From Persephonella sp964519345 (GTDB lineage Bacteria; Aquificota; Aquificia; Aquificales; Hydrogenothermaceae), in contig CAZFKX010000023.1 of the NCBI GenBank assembly GCA_964519345.1, positions 67,317 through 131,316 of the forward strand: a stretch of 64,000 nt of DNA, given 5' to 3'. A program made the position numbers and the translations under genes. Of the stretch, positions 6,918 through 15,245 are shown in pieces; the first letter of the stretch is position 1; each line of letters starts with the position of its first letter. The notes under the pieces are model-generated. The model was given only the letters and a program-made list of their open reading frames with translations. It did not search any database and was not told where the DNA came from.

Positions 6918-9509
6918 GTAGTTTATATAGAAGAAGGGGCTGATCTTGACGCATTTTCCTCAGCATATGGGATAACACTGCTTTATCCCGAGGCAAAAAT
7001 ACTGCTTCCACACGCGATATCACCTACGGTAAGACTAACAATAAATAGATTCAAAGATATACTTGAAAAAAAGATCGTAAGAAAAAGAGATATAAATCAG
7101 ATAGAAAGACTATTTTTAGTCGATACATCAAATATAAAAAAAGTAAAGCAGTACCTTAAAGACCTTATCTCAGAAAAAACAGAAATACAAATATATGACC
7201 ATCATCCATCAAAGCTAAAAAAAACCGATAATTTAAAAATTTTTTTCAGGAAAACCGGTAGTGCTACAACAATAGTCACACAGAAATTAATAGAAAGAAA
7301 TATACAGATAAAGTCTGAAGATGCTACGCTTCTGCTTTTAGGTATATATGAAGATACAGGTTCTTTTACATACAGCATAACAAAACCTGAAGATCTTAAA
7401 GCAGCAGCTTTTTTACTCAGTAAAGGTGGAGATCTGGAAACTGTAAGGACAATCCTCGAGAGAAGAATAGATGAAAAACAGATAAATATAGTTCAACAGC
7501 TTATTGAGAATATCCAGTACTTTCCGGTTAAAAATAAAAAAATAATAATATCAGTTGCTTACAGTAAAGAGTATATACCTGATATATCTGCTCATCTACA
7601 TCTTATTAAACCTTTTCAGGAAGTAGATGCTTTTTTTGCAGTAATAAACGCTTCAGGAAAGATCAGCATTATAGGAAGATCTAAAACAAAGGAAATAAAC
7701 ATAGGAAAGATTCTTTCTTACTTGGGAGGAGGTGGTCATTATGCTGCGGGGAGTGCAATGATTAAAGGTATGACTACACAGGAGATAAAAACATACCTTG
7801 AGAACATTCTTATAGGGGAGTTTTACAGAGATCAAAGAATATCAAATATTATGTATAAAAATGTTATAAAGGTTGAGAAATCAAAAATATTAAAAGAGCT
7901 AAGGGATGTGATACAAAAAGTTCCTGTTATATTTGTTATAAACAGGGAAGGTAAGTTTGATGGGATAGCACTTTCAAAAGTTTTAAAAGAAAGCATAAGA
8001 CACGGTATTGATGATGTACCTATTGAAAATTTCGTTATTGACAATGTTGTTACATTTGAGGAAGATATGCCTGTGGCAGAAGCAGAGAAATTCCTTATAA
8101 ACTCATCACAGGATTATTTCCCTGTTCTGAAAAGAGGTTATCCAGTCGGTATAGTCTCAAGAAATTATCTTCTGAAAGTTCTCCACGGTCAGGTTTTTGA
8201 TTTTGAGAAGGACATTTTTATAACAAGGGAGAGGATAAAACCAAAATACCTTAACTACAGGGAAAAATTAAAACAGCACCTTCCTGTAGAGGTAATTGAT
8301 GAATTAAAAAAGATAGGAATAATATCAAAAGAGTTAAATTTCAGATCTTATCTTGTTGGGGGAATTGTAAGAGACATCGTTATGAGAAGGAAAAATCTTG
8401 ATATAGATATCATTGTCGAGGGAGACGCTGTAGAGCTTGCAAGAAGATATGCTGCCGAAAATAAGTATAAATACTACTATTTTGAAGAATTTATGACAGC
8501 ACAAGTAACACTCCCTTCAGGACTTAAGATAGATTTTGCAACAGCAAGAAAGGAGATTTATGATTATCCAGGAGCTTACCCGAAGGTAAAAAAAGCCACA
8601 ATAAAGGAGGATCTTTACAGAAGAGATTTTACAATAAATACACTTGCAGTTGAGATCACTGAAGACAACTTTGGAACATTAATAGATTTTTTTAACGGAT
8701 TAAGGGACATAAAAGATAAAGTTATAAGAATACTTCACCAGTTAAGCTTTATTGAGGATCCTGTTAGAATCCTAAGAGCAGTAAGATTTGCAGGAAGATT
8801 TGGCTTCAAGATAGGGAAGATGACAGAAAAACTTCTTAAACTTGCTATTGATGAAAATCTGCTTCTTGTTGCACCAACAGGAAGGGTAAATACTGAACTG
8901 TCTTACTCATTTAATGAAGAAAAAGCTACAGAGATCATTTATCTGATGAATAAATATAAAATCCTTCATCAGCTGATACCAGAGTTTGTTTTTGATCAAA
9001 AAAGAGAGGAGGTTATAAACAGACTCAGGGATATGATAATAACATTTGAGATATTTTTCGGCCATAGAGTTGACAGGGTCGCCAACTATCTTCTTGCATT
9101 AATGTATCATCTTCCCCTTGATATTTCATACCAGTTTTTAGATAGATACCATTTTTCAAATGGGAAGCAACTTTTTAAGCTTTTTTTCTCTATTAAGGGA
9201 AGATTTAGAAGAATACCAGAAAAAAACAGCGAACTTTATCTCAATATAAAAAACATAAAAAAAGATATACTCGTTTTTATATGTTCATACCTTCCTGCAG
9301 AAGTAGCAGAAAGAATAATTTACCTCCTAAAAAAAGAAGAGGAAAGAAAACTACTTATTACAGGCAATGATTTGAAAGAACTTGGACTAAAACCTTCACC
9401 CTTATTTAAAGAGATACTTGATGATATATTCCTTAAATATCTTGATGGAGAGATAAAAAATAGAAGAGAGGCACTTGAGTATCTTAAAAATAAATATAAA
9501 TTAAAATGA
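6894..9509 (+). CDS. tRNA nucleotidyltransferase (A- or CCA-adding) with DHH and CBS domains
   Basis: Multidomain enzyme of 871 residues. It has an N-terminal DHH phosphoesterase (GADLDAFSSAYG at about 13-25, YDHHPS near 101, DHHA1 GGGGHYAAGSA near 277), two CBS repeats (about 318-435), then a class II poly(A)/CCA polymerase head: LVGGIVRD near 487, DIDIIVEGD near 503, RRDFTINTLAVE near 575, EDPVRILRAVRFAGRF near 620. Aquifex divides CCA synthesis between CC- and A-adding enzymes, and this DHH-CBS fusion resembles one of them. ATG 6894 has only a weak ribosome site. The in-frame TTG at 6912 is preceded by AGGAG (6901-6905) with six-base spacing and is probably the true start, giving 865 residues and clearing most of the tRNA promoter. 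The downstream membrane protein starts 3 bases later. Confidence 0.93.
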   Translation: MKKEKILQVVYIEEGADLDAFSSAYGITLLYPEAKILLPHAISPTVRLTINRFKDILEKKIVRKRDINQIERLFLVDTSNIKKVKQYLKDLISEKTEIQIYDHHPSKLKKTDNLKIFFRKTGSATTIVTQKLIERNIQIKSEDATLLLLGIYEDTGSFTYSITKPEDLKAAAFLLSKGGDLETVRTILERRIDEKQINIVQQLIENIQYFPVKNKKIIISVAYSKEYIPDISAHLHLIKPFQEVDAFFAVINASGKISIIGRSKTKEINIGKILSYLGGGGHYAAGSAMIKGMTTQEIKTYLENILIGEFYRDQRISNIMYKNVIKVEKSKILKELRDVIQKVPVIFVINREGKFDGIALSKVLKESIRHGIDDVPIENFVIDNVVTFEEDMPVAEAEKFLINSSQDYFPVLKRGYPVGIVSRNYLLKVLHGQVFDFEKDIFITRERIKPKYLNYREKLKQHLPVEVIDELKKIGIISKELNFRSYLVGGIVRDIVMRRKNLDIDIIVEGDAVELARRYAAENKYKYYYFEEFMTAQVTLPSGLKIDFATARKEIYDYPGAYPKVKKATIKEDLYRRDFTINTLAVEITEDNFGTLIDFFNGLRDIKDKVIRILHQLSFIEDPVRILRAVRFAGRFGFKIGKMTEKLLKLAIDENLLLVAPTGRVNTELSYSFNEEKATEIIYLMNKYKILHQLIPEFVFDQKREEVINRLRDMIITFEIFFGHRVDRVANYLLALMYHLPLDISYQFLDRYHFSNGKQLFKLFFSIKGRFRRIPEKNSELYLNIKNIKKDILVFICSYLPAEVAERIIYLLKKEEERKLLITGNDLKELGLKPSPLFKEILDDIFLKYLDGEIKNRREALEYLKNKYKLK

Positions 9510-9512
9510 GAT

Positions 9513-9830
9513 ATGAAAACCTCAGATTTAACCATCTTTGTTATAAGTATCATGTCCATTATTGTTGTAGGTTATGGTCTGTATAAATTCTACGAATCAT
9601 CAAAACCAAGATATTACAAGCCAGATCATAGGAAAATCCCTAATTACTATAAAGGAGATATAAGAAATACACCTGGTTACTATAAAGGTAATATGAAAAA
9701 AGTTCCAAAGTACTATAAAGGAAAAATGTCTGAAAGCCCAAACTACTACAGACCAAAAGGTGTAAAAAGCAGCGAAAAAGAGAGAGAAAAAGATGGAAAT
9801 AAACTTGAAGCTTTAAGAGAAGGATGGTAA
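9513..9830 (+). CDS. Single-span membrane protein with five tyrosine-rich 11-residue repeats
   Basis: A 105-residue protein that I do not recognise. Residues about 6-24 form one hydrophobic membrane span with a short N-terminus. Residues 32-86 consist of five consecutive 11-residue units, each beginning Pro-x-Tyr-Tyr followed by Lys or Arg, most continuing with Gly and a basic residue. The tail is charged and Glu/Lys rich. It starts 3 bases after the nucleotidyltransferase stop, so it is probably co-transcribed, and ends 39 bases before the response regulator. The basic, aromatic repeats could bind polyanions, polysaccharide or peptidoglycan; that is inference. No catalytic motif is visible. 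Confidence 0.75.
   Translation: MKTSDLTIFVISIMSIIVVGYGLYKFYESSKPRYYKPDHRKIPNYYKGDIRNTPGYYKGNMKKVPKYYKGKMSESPNYYRPKGVKSSEKEREKDGNKLEALREGW
9606..9770 (+). repeat. Five in-frame 33-base coding repeats (P-x-Y-Y units)
   Basis: Five tandem units of exactly 33 bases each encode an 11-residue motif beginning Pro-x-Tyr-Tyr. The protein pattern is stronger than the DNA identity, so the array is under protein-level selection and is not a recent DNA duplication. Central units share Tyr-Tyr-Lys-Gly; the first and last have Tyr-Tyr-Lys-Pro and Tyr-Tyr-Arg-Pro. Confidence 0.85.
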
Positions 9831-9869
9831 TTCACTGATATTTCACATAAAGTTTAATAAGATTAGATC

Positions 9870-10526
9870 ATGAAGGTTCTGATAGTAGAAGATAATGCAC
9901 AACTAAATGATACGCTTAAAGAAGTACTTGAGATAAATGGATATCTTGTAGATTCAGCTTTTGATGGCGAAGAAGCTTTAGACTATCTGAATGCAACTGA
10001 GTATGATCTTATAATACTTGATATAATGCTTCCCAAAATAGACGGCTATAGAGTATGCCAGATTGCGAGGGAAAAGGGTATAAACACACCTATACTTATG
10101 CTGACAGCAAAGGATAGGCTTGAGGATAAAGTTAGAGGGCTTGATATTGGAGCCGACGACTATCTTGTAAAACCTTTTGAGATTGAGGAACTTATCGCAA
10201 GGGTCAGGGCGCTTATCAGAAGAGCATCTTCCGAAAAAAGCAACATAATAAAGATAGGAGACTTTATTGTAGATCTAAATAAGAGAGAGGTTAAGAAAAA
10301 CGGCACAAAGCTGATGATAACCCCAAAATTGTTCTGTATTCTTGAACAGTTGTTGAGAAATAGAGGAAAGGTGGTAACTTATGAAACATTAATGAATAAA
10401 TGTTGGGATATTAATGATTATCCAACAAGGGAAACGGTAAGAGCAAATATAAAACTTTTAAGAAAGATACTTCAGGATAAAGATATTATCCATAATGTAT
10501 CTGGAGTAGGTTATAAAATAGAATGA
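9870..10526 (+). CDS. OmpR/PhoB-family response regulator
   Basis: DNA-binding response regulator of a two-component system, 218 residues. The receiver domain (1-about 118) has acidic residues in VEDN, phospho-acceptor Asp51 in LDIMLPKIDG, Thr79 in LMLTA and Lys101 in KPF. The C-terminal winged helix (about 128-218) shows the trans_reg_C pattern, with a recognition helix near TRETVRANIKLLRKIL and the wing GVGYKIE. It overlaps the partner kinase by ATGA, indicating translational coupling. Target genes are unknown. The nearby small membrane protein and cytochromes are candidates by position only. Confidence 0.93.
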   Translation: MKVLIVEDNAQLNDTLKEVLEINGYLVDSAFDGEEALDYLNATEYDLIILDIMLPKIDGYRVCQIAREKGINTPILMLTAKDRLEDKVRGLDIGADDYLVKPFEIEELIARVRALIRRASSEKSNIIKIGDFIVDLNKREVKKNGTKLMITPKLFCILEQLLRNRGKVVTYETLMNKCWDINDYPTRETVRANIKLLRKILQDKDIIHNVSGVGYKIE

Positions 10527-11683
10527 AATTTGATCAGTTTCTAAAAGCAAGAATAAAGATAACAGTTCTTATATCTTTAATATCAACATTTATTATAGCT
10601 GCATTCTCAGGAACAATATATTACTTCTATAAAGAACAGATAGTCTATGGAATAACAGACGAACTTAAAAGCATCGCATTTGAGATATCTAAAAAACTCG
10701 ACGATCCTGTTACAGATCTATCGGTTGTTGAAAGTATAAGGATCCCTCAAGACACGTATCTCTGTGTATTCAACCATAATGCTGCCATGATATTTTACAA
10801 AGGAAAGCTTTGCAAGATTAATAAACATTTCACAGGATTCAGGCTTATAGGGAGCGAGGTTGTGTATGGAGTTAAAATACAGAAAAGTTTTGATTACTAC
10901 CATGTTTATGTGGGAAAAGACCTTATTAAGGTTCTTGTAAATCTCGAAAAATTAAAGTTTATACTTTTCTACACAACATTTGCTATCTCAACGGTTATAC
11001 TTGTTCTTTCATTTTTGATATCAAGAAGGATACTGTCCCCAATACAGGAGACTGTAGAAAAACAGGAGAGATTCACACAGAATGTATCTCACGATTTAAG
11101 AACCCCTCTCACTGTAATAGCCACTAATCTGTATCTTATAAAACAGAAAAATTTCAAAAATATTGAGAATCATATCGAGAATATACAGATAAATGTCGAT
11201 TATATGAAAAATCTTATATCAGACCTTTTATATATGACACAGATAGGAAAGAAAGACAAAGAAAAGATAAATATCAATCAGCTACTTAAAAAACAGATAG
11301 AGATAATAAAACCAAAGATAGATCAAAAAAGTATAAAACTGGTAATAAATGAAGAAAACGATATCACAATAACCGCAAATCAAAGAGATATGGAGATGCT
11401 CTTTTCAAATCTACTTGAAAACGCTGTTAAGTATAACTATGAAAGAGGAGAGATAATTATAACGATAAAAAACAGACAGGTTTCAATTAAAAACACAGGG
11501 AAAATTATAGATAAGGACAATGTAAAAAAGATATTTGATAGATTCTATAGGGAAGAAAAATCAAGAACAACAGAAGGATCTGGTCTTGGACTTTCTATAG
11601 TAAAAGAGATAGCAGACTACTATAGATTTAAAATCAAAGTTAAAATAAATGATAAGTACAATGAGTTTATAATCAGATTTTAA
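10523..11683 (+). CDS. Sensor histidine kinase
   Basis: Membrane histidine kinase partner of the preceding regulator, 386 residues. Two membrane spans (about 13-35 and 147-167) bracket a short extracytoplasmic sensor of roughly 110 residues with two cysteines (81 and 97) that could form a disulfide. The phospho-accepting His190 lies in QNVSHDLRTPLT. The N box LLENAVKYN and G box EGSGLGLSIVKEI form the ATP-binding domain. The linker between the second span and the H box is short and a HAMP domain is at best minimal. The ligand is unknown. It shares a 4-base overlap with the regulator gene. Confidence 0.92.
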   Translation: MKFDQFLKARIKITVLISLISTFIIAAFSGTIYYFYKEQIVYGITDELKSIAFEISKKLDDPVTDLSVVESIRIPQDTYLCVFNHNAAMIFYKGKLCKINKHFTGFRLIGSEVVYGVKIQKSFDYYHVYVGKDLIKVLVNLEKLKFILFYTTFAISTVILVLSFLISRRILSPIQETVEKQERFTQNVSHDLRTPLTVIATNLYLIKQKNFKNIENHIENIQINVDYMKNLISDLLYMTQIGKKDKEKININQLLKKQIEIIKPKIDQKSIKLVINEENDITITANQRDMEMLFSNLLENAVKYNYERGEIIITIKNRQVSIKNTGKIIDKDNVKKIFDRFYREEKSRTTEGSGLGLSIVKEIADYYRFKIKVKINDKYNEFIIRF

Positions 11684-11787
11684 TTAAAGAGGCAGTTTTC
11701 AATTTTTTTATTCTTTATTTCAAACCCAACTTCCTGTTAATTTATGGTATATTTAGAATATAAAAATATTCATTCAGGGTTAACAAA

Positions 11788-12024
11788 ATGGAAAGTATTA
11801 TTTACAGAGTATTATCCTATGAAAACCCATTAAACAATACAGTTGATAAGTGTGATCCCTATTCATCATTCGGAATTTTCTGTAATGCAAACAGTTTAAT
11901 TGAGGGAGTATTTATAATAATAGGTGTTTTAGGTATGGTAGCAGGATCTTTATATTTTGTTAAGAAAAATCAGGAGGCAAATGAAGAAAAACACAGGAAA
12001 AAATACGGTAAATATAATCAGTGA
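11788..12024 (+). CDS. Small single-span membrane protein, unknown
   Basis: A 78-residue protein that I do not recognise. An N-terminal polar region with two cysteines (KCDPYSSFGIFC) is followed by one clear membrane span (GVFIIIGVLGMVAGSLYFV) and a Lys/Glu-rich cytoplasmic tail. The ribosome site is weak. An inverted repeat GAATAT/ATATTC (11756-11771) lies just upstream. Its 3' end overlaps the convergent cytochrome c gene by 7 bases. The cysteine pair and the cytochrome neighbours hint at a respiratory accessory role, which is inference only. The short length makes the call moderately secure. Confidence 0.6.
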   Translation: MESIIYRVLSYENPLNNTVDKCDPYSSFGIFCNANSLIEGVFIIIGVLGMVAGSLYFVKKNQEANEEKHRKKYGKYNQ

Positions 12025-12401
12025 AACTGAAAATCATCATCTAAAACATCGTCTAGACTGTCTTCAGAATTTTTTTCCTTTATCTCTTTTAAAGAATCAA
12101 TAAGAACATATCTTGCAAGGGCTTTTGCATGATCAAAAGGTATTTTAAATGGTGGCATATATGCATAACCTGGCCAGTTTGAGGGCTTGGGATTTATTAT
12201 GAGCTTTGCAACCTTTTCAACCGCTTTCTCGCTACTGCCGTATCTTTTTGAGATCTCAAGAAAAGAGGGCCCTACCACCTTTCTTTCTGGAGAATGACAT
12301 GATCCGCAATTGTAACGGATAAAAAGATCCTTTCCTTCTAAGGAATAGGATTTCCCGACAAAATAAGTTAAAATAATAAAAATCAGAGAGACATTTCTTA
12401 T
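12018..12401 (-). CDS. Small c-type cytochrome lacking a normal start codon
   Basis: The open frame on the minus strand runs from a TAG at 12402-12404. It encodes a hydrophobic leader (SLIFIILTYFVGKSYS), a CGSCH heme-binding site, VGPSF and a class I cytochrome c tail with YMPPF that could supply the Met ligand. No ATG, GTG or TTG lies in frame before the heme motif; the first GTG (12278) would remove it. An ATG at 12392-12394 sits in another frame, separated by a TCTCTC tract; loss of one TC unit would give Met followed directly by the leader. So the gene is a frameshifted remnant, an assembly error, or uses CTG/ATT. Without doubt the coding content is a periplasmic cytochrome c. The tail after the fold is unusually acidic. 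Confidence 0.7.
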   Translation of the reverse strand: MRNVSLIFIILTYFVGKSYSLEGKDLFIRYNCGSCHSPERKVVGPSFLEISKRYGSSEKAVEKVAKLIINPKPSNWPGYAYMPPFKIPFDHAKALARYVLIDSLKEIKEKNSEDSLDDVLDDDFQFH

Positions 12402-12404
12402 CTA

Positions 12405-12425
12405 TAAAATGCCCCCAAAGGGGGC
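12405..12425 (-). terminator. GC-rich hairpin after cytochrome c553
   Basis: GCCCCC-AAA-GGGGGC (12411-12425) is a perfect 6-bp stem with a 3-base loop. Read on the minus strand it is followed by ATTTTAT, a short T tract. It lies 8 bases after the stop of the cytochrome at 12433-12756 and just before the second cytochrome frame, so it would partly separate the two. Confidence 0.6.
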
Positions 12426-12432
12426 TATCAGT

Positions 12433-12756
12433 TTAATGATTCATCATAAAATCAGCAAGAGCTTTAAGCTCAGCATCAGAAAGAGCCTTTGTTTTAGCAA
12501 GCTGAGACTTCATTATACCAAATTTTGCAGGATCAACAATAGCTGGAGCTTCTCCTTTGAGAAACTTAATAAGATCTCCTTCCTTACCTTTGTAAGCCGC
12601 AGCAATATCCTTCAAAGATGGACCCACACTTTTTGCTGCTGGTTTGTGGCAGGCACCACATCCTTTTGATTTGAATATTCCTGCACCATCAGCTGCCATA
12701 GCGCTTCCTGCTACAACAGCCAGTCCTACCACTGCAGATACGATAGCTTTCTTCAT
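12433..12756 (-). CDS. Cytochrome c552/c553-type class I cytochrome
   Basis: Periplasmic monoheme electron carrier, 107 residues. A signal peptide (1-21, cleavage after AMA) precedes a class I cytochrome c fold. The heme site is CGACH (Cys33, Cys36, His37), VGPS follows as in Hydrogenobacter-type c552, and Met82 in GIMKSQ is the likely sixth ligand. Such carriers link the bc1 complex to terminal oxidases or sulfur-oxidising enzymes. The ATG follows GGGAGG. A hairpin terminator follows the stop. It is divergent from hemE, and the pairing of a heme protein with a heme synthesis gene may be coincidental. Confidence 0.92.
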   Translation of the reverse strand: MKKAIVSAVVGLAVVAGSAMAADGAGIFKSKGCGACHKPAAKSVGPSLKDIAAAYKGKEGDLIKFLKGEAPAIVDPAKFGIMKSQLAKTKALSDAELKALADFMMNH

Positions 12757-12896
12757 TAGTCTAACCTCCCATAATGATATAAAATATTTAACTAAGTTTA
12801 TATATTACACAAAAAATTTTCGGTTAACAACTACTTAATTTATAATGATTATGATTTTCATCTTCAGATTAAGAATAATTTATAAAGGAGAGCAGA

Positions 12897-13937
12897 ATGA
12901 AGGATTTGAAAAATGATCTTTTTCTTAGAGCCTGTTTGAGGCAGCCAGTAGAAAGAACTCCCATCTGGCTTATGCGTCAGGCCGGAAGGTATATGCCCCA
13001 GTACAGAAAGCTGAGAGAGAAAGCCGGAAATTTTGTGACATTCTACAAAGATATAAAACTTTCAGTTGAGGCAACAATACTACCAAGAAAACTACTCGGT
13101 GTAGATGCATCAATCATTTTTTCAGATATACTTACACCCCTTGAAAGTATAGGTATGATCTTTGAGTTTAGAGAAGGAGAAGGACCTGTTTTTATGAATC
13201 CTATAGAAAAACCTGATGATCTATTGAAATTGAAAAAGTTTGATAGAAACGATGTTTATTACGTAGGTGAGATAATAAAAGGGGTTAATCAGGCATTAAA
13301 AAGAGAGATACCAACAATAGGTTTTTGCGGAGCACCTTTTACACTTGCTGCATATATGATAGAAGGAAGAACATCAAAAGATTTTAAAAAAGCAAAAGCT
13401 TTCATGTACAACTACCCAGATGCATTTAAAGATCTTTTAGATATACTTGCTGATATGCTTATAGATTATCTCAACTTTCAGATAGATTCAGGTGCAGATG
13501 CTGTTCAGATATTTGACAGCTGGGGGGGTTATTTATCTCCAGATGACTACAGGGAGTTCGCACTTCCACCTGTAGTAAAGATAATTAAAAATATAAAAAG
13601 GGATTATCAGCCTGTTATACATTTTACAAAAGGCGTTGCTGGTTTCTTTGATGATATGATCAGATCAGGTGCTGACGTTTACAGCGTTGACTGGATGATA
13701 GATCTGTCAGAAGTAAAGAAAAAACTTAGTGGAAAAGCCGCTGCACAGGGAAATCTTGATCCTATCGTTTTATACGCTTCAAAAAACGTTATAAGGGAGA
13801 AAGCTTTAGATATACTGAAAAAATGGGGTAATGATACAGGTCATATATTTAATCTCGGTCATGGACTTATGCCTGATATGGATCTTGATAAAGTAAAATT
13901 CCTCGTTAATGTTGTTAAAAATGAAAGTATAAGATAA
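12897..13937 (+). CDS. hemE: Uroporphyrinogen decarboxylase
   Basis: Cytoplasmic enzyme of heme synthesis that decarboxylates the four acetate side chains of uroporphyrinogen III. The 346 residues begin with the diagnostic TPIWLMRQAGRYMPQYRKLR (residues about 21-40), carrying the conserved Arg pair and active-site loop. IFSDILTPLESIGM and GFCGAPFTLAAYMIEG are further family motifs, and the C-terminal FNLGHGLMPD is complete. The ATG follows AAAGGAGAG. sfsA follows after 4 bases, so hemE heads a hemE-sfsA-TRIC run. A TATAAT at 12841-12846 may be its -10, although no good -35 is visible. Confidence 0.97.
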   Translation: MKDLKNDLFLRACLRQPVERTPIWLMRQAGRYMPQYRKLREKAGNFVTFYKDIKLSVEATILPRKLLGVDASIIFSDILTPLESIGMIFEFREGEGPVFMNPIEKPDDLLKLKKFDRNDVYYVGEIIKGVNQALKREIPTIGFCGAPFTLAAYMIEGRTSKDFKKAKAFMYNYPDAFKDLLDILADMLIDYLNFQIDSGADAVQIFDSWGGYLSPDDYREFALPPVVKIIKNIKRDYQPVIHFTKGVAGFFDDMIRSGADVYSVDWMIDLSEVKKKLSGKAAAQGNLDPIVLYASKNVIREKALDILKKWGNDTGHIFNLGHGLMPDMDLDKVKFLVNVVKNESIR

Positions 13938-13941
13938 ATTA

Positions 13942-14637
13942 ATGGAGCTTTTTGACCTTAATAAACTTGGAATTTTAGAAGAAGGAACATTTATAAAGAG
14001 ACTGAACAGATTTACAGGTCTGTGTAAAATAAAAGAAAAGAGATACACATGTCATATAGCTGATACAGGAAGGTTGAAAGAAATACTTATAGAAGGAAGG
14101 AATATATTATTAGTAAAAAATAGACCAGAATTAAAAACAGATTACAAACTTATTTCAGCAAAAATGGAAGATGGATGGATTCTTTTAAACACATCTATAC
14201 ATTCTAAAATAGGGTTTGAAGCTATAAAAAAAGGTATATTGGGTTTTACTCCTAAAAATATAAAAACGGAGGTAAAATTTGGTAGAAGCAGAATAGATTA
14301 TCTTATAGACAACAAAGTCTTTGTTGAACTTAAAGGAAGCAACCTTCTGATAAATAAGACATGTATTTTTCCAGATGCACCAACTATTAGAGGTTCAAAG
14401 CATATTAGAGAGCTTATTGAGGCAAAAAAACAGGGATACGAAGCATACATTCTCATAATGGGACTTAGGAATTGTAGCTGTTTTTATCCCAACAGGAAGT
14501 TAGATCCAAGGTTCAGTGATCTTTTTTTTAAGGCTGTCAGTTCAGGAGTGGTTTACTCAGGTTTTAAAATAAAACTAAAAGAGGATGGAAAAATAATACT
14601 TAACGGTAAAATGCCTTTGTGCAAGAACTTATCATGA
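13942..14637 (+). CDS. sfsA: SfsA family protein (DNA/RNA-binding nuclease family)
   Basis: Member of the SfsA family, 231 residues, which has an N-terminal OB-like part and a C-terminal nuclease-like fold. It shows the family signatures RFTGLCKIKEKRYTCHIADTGRLKEIL near residues 18-45, SRIDYLIDN, VELKGSNL (with the Glu-x-Lys of a restriction-like core) and FPDAPTIRGSKHIREL. The biological role of SfsA is poorly defined; the name comes from sugar-fermentation effects in E. coli. It lies 4 bases after hemE and its stop overlaps the next start as ATGA, indicating coupled translation. Confidence 0.92.
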   Translation: MELFDLNKLGILEEGTFIKRLNRFTGLCKIKEKRYTCHIADTGRLKEILIEGRNILLVKNRPELKTDYKLISAKMEDGWILLNTSIHSKIGFEAIKKGILGFTPKNIKTEVKFGRSRIDYLIDNKVFVELKGSNLLINKTCIFPDAPTIRGSKHIRELIEAKKQGYEAYILIMGLRNCSCFYPNRKLDPRFSDLFFKAVSSGVVYSGFKIKLKEDGKIILNGKMPLCKNLS

Positions 14638-15245
14638 TTGATATATGGACTTTTATGAATGTTATAGGACTTACTGCCTTTGCTGTAGTTGGTTCATTCA
14701 AGGCAATAAGGGAAGGTCTCGATCTGTTTGGCATCACAGTGCTGGGAACGATGACAGCTTTAGGTGGTGGGATTACAAGGGATCTTCTCGTTAACAGTGT
14801 GCCTAACGCCTTAAGATCCGTTACTGATATGAGCGTAGCGCTTATTGGTGTATGGCTTGCTATTGTTTTGTATAAAATTTTTAAAGGTGATTTTAAAAAC
14901 AGATACTTTATACTTATCCCCGATGCTATAGGTCTTTCAGCTTTCACAACTACCGGAGCTATAATAGCGTATAATTCAGATGTATCCTTCTTTGGTATTG
15001 TAATACTTGCGACGCTAACAGGAATAGGAGGAGGCGTCATAAGCGATGTTCTACTTGGGAAGATACCTACAGTATTGAGAGACGACTTTTATGCAAGCTG
15101 TGCGATTATAGGAGCGATAGCTTTCTATCTTTCAATAAAGTCAGGAATCTCACTTGAAAGTTCTGCATTTGTATGTAGCGTTGTTGTGCTTATGATAAGG
15201 ATACTGGCTATTCTTTACAACTGGAGACTTCCAAGATTCAGTTAA
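14634..15245 (+). CDS. TRIC/UPF0126 family cation channel protein
   Basis: Integral membrane protein of the bacterial TRIC (UPF0126, YicG/YadS) family, about 203 residues with seven predicted spans. The two internal repeats are evident: ITVLGTMTALGGGITRDLL near 35-50 and FGIVILATLTGIGGGVISDVL near 120-140, each with the family's Gly-Gly-Gly-x3-Asp turn. Bacterial TRIC proteins form trimeric potassium-permeable channels. I place the start at the ATG that overlaps the sfsA stop; an upstream GTG at 14619 would add five residues. The last 8 bases overlap the convergent deacetylase gene. Confidence 0.9.
   Translation: MIDIWTFMNVIGLTAFAVVGSFKAIREGLDLFGITVLGTMTALGGGITRDLLVNSVPNALRSVTDMSVALIGVWLAIVLYKIFKGDFKNRYFILIPDAIGLSAFTTTGAIIAYNSDVSFFGIVILATLTGIGGGVISDVLLGKIPTVLRDDFYASCAIIGAIAFYLSIKSGISLESSAFVCSVVVLMIRILAILYNWRLPRFS

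Noticed and set aside
11756..11771. GAATAT/ATATTC inverted repeat before the small membrane protein
   Set aside because: Six AT-rich bases with a four-base spacer is expected by chance in this composition, so it is not listed as a separate feature.
12409..12669. 86-residue plus-strand frame opposite cytochrome c553
   Set aside because: It is the antisense of a well-supported cytochrome gene and includes the terminator hairpin.
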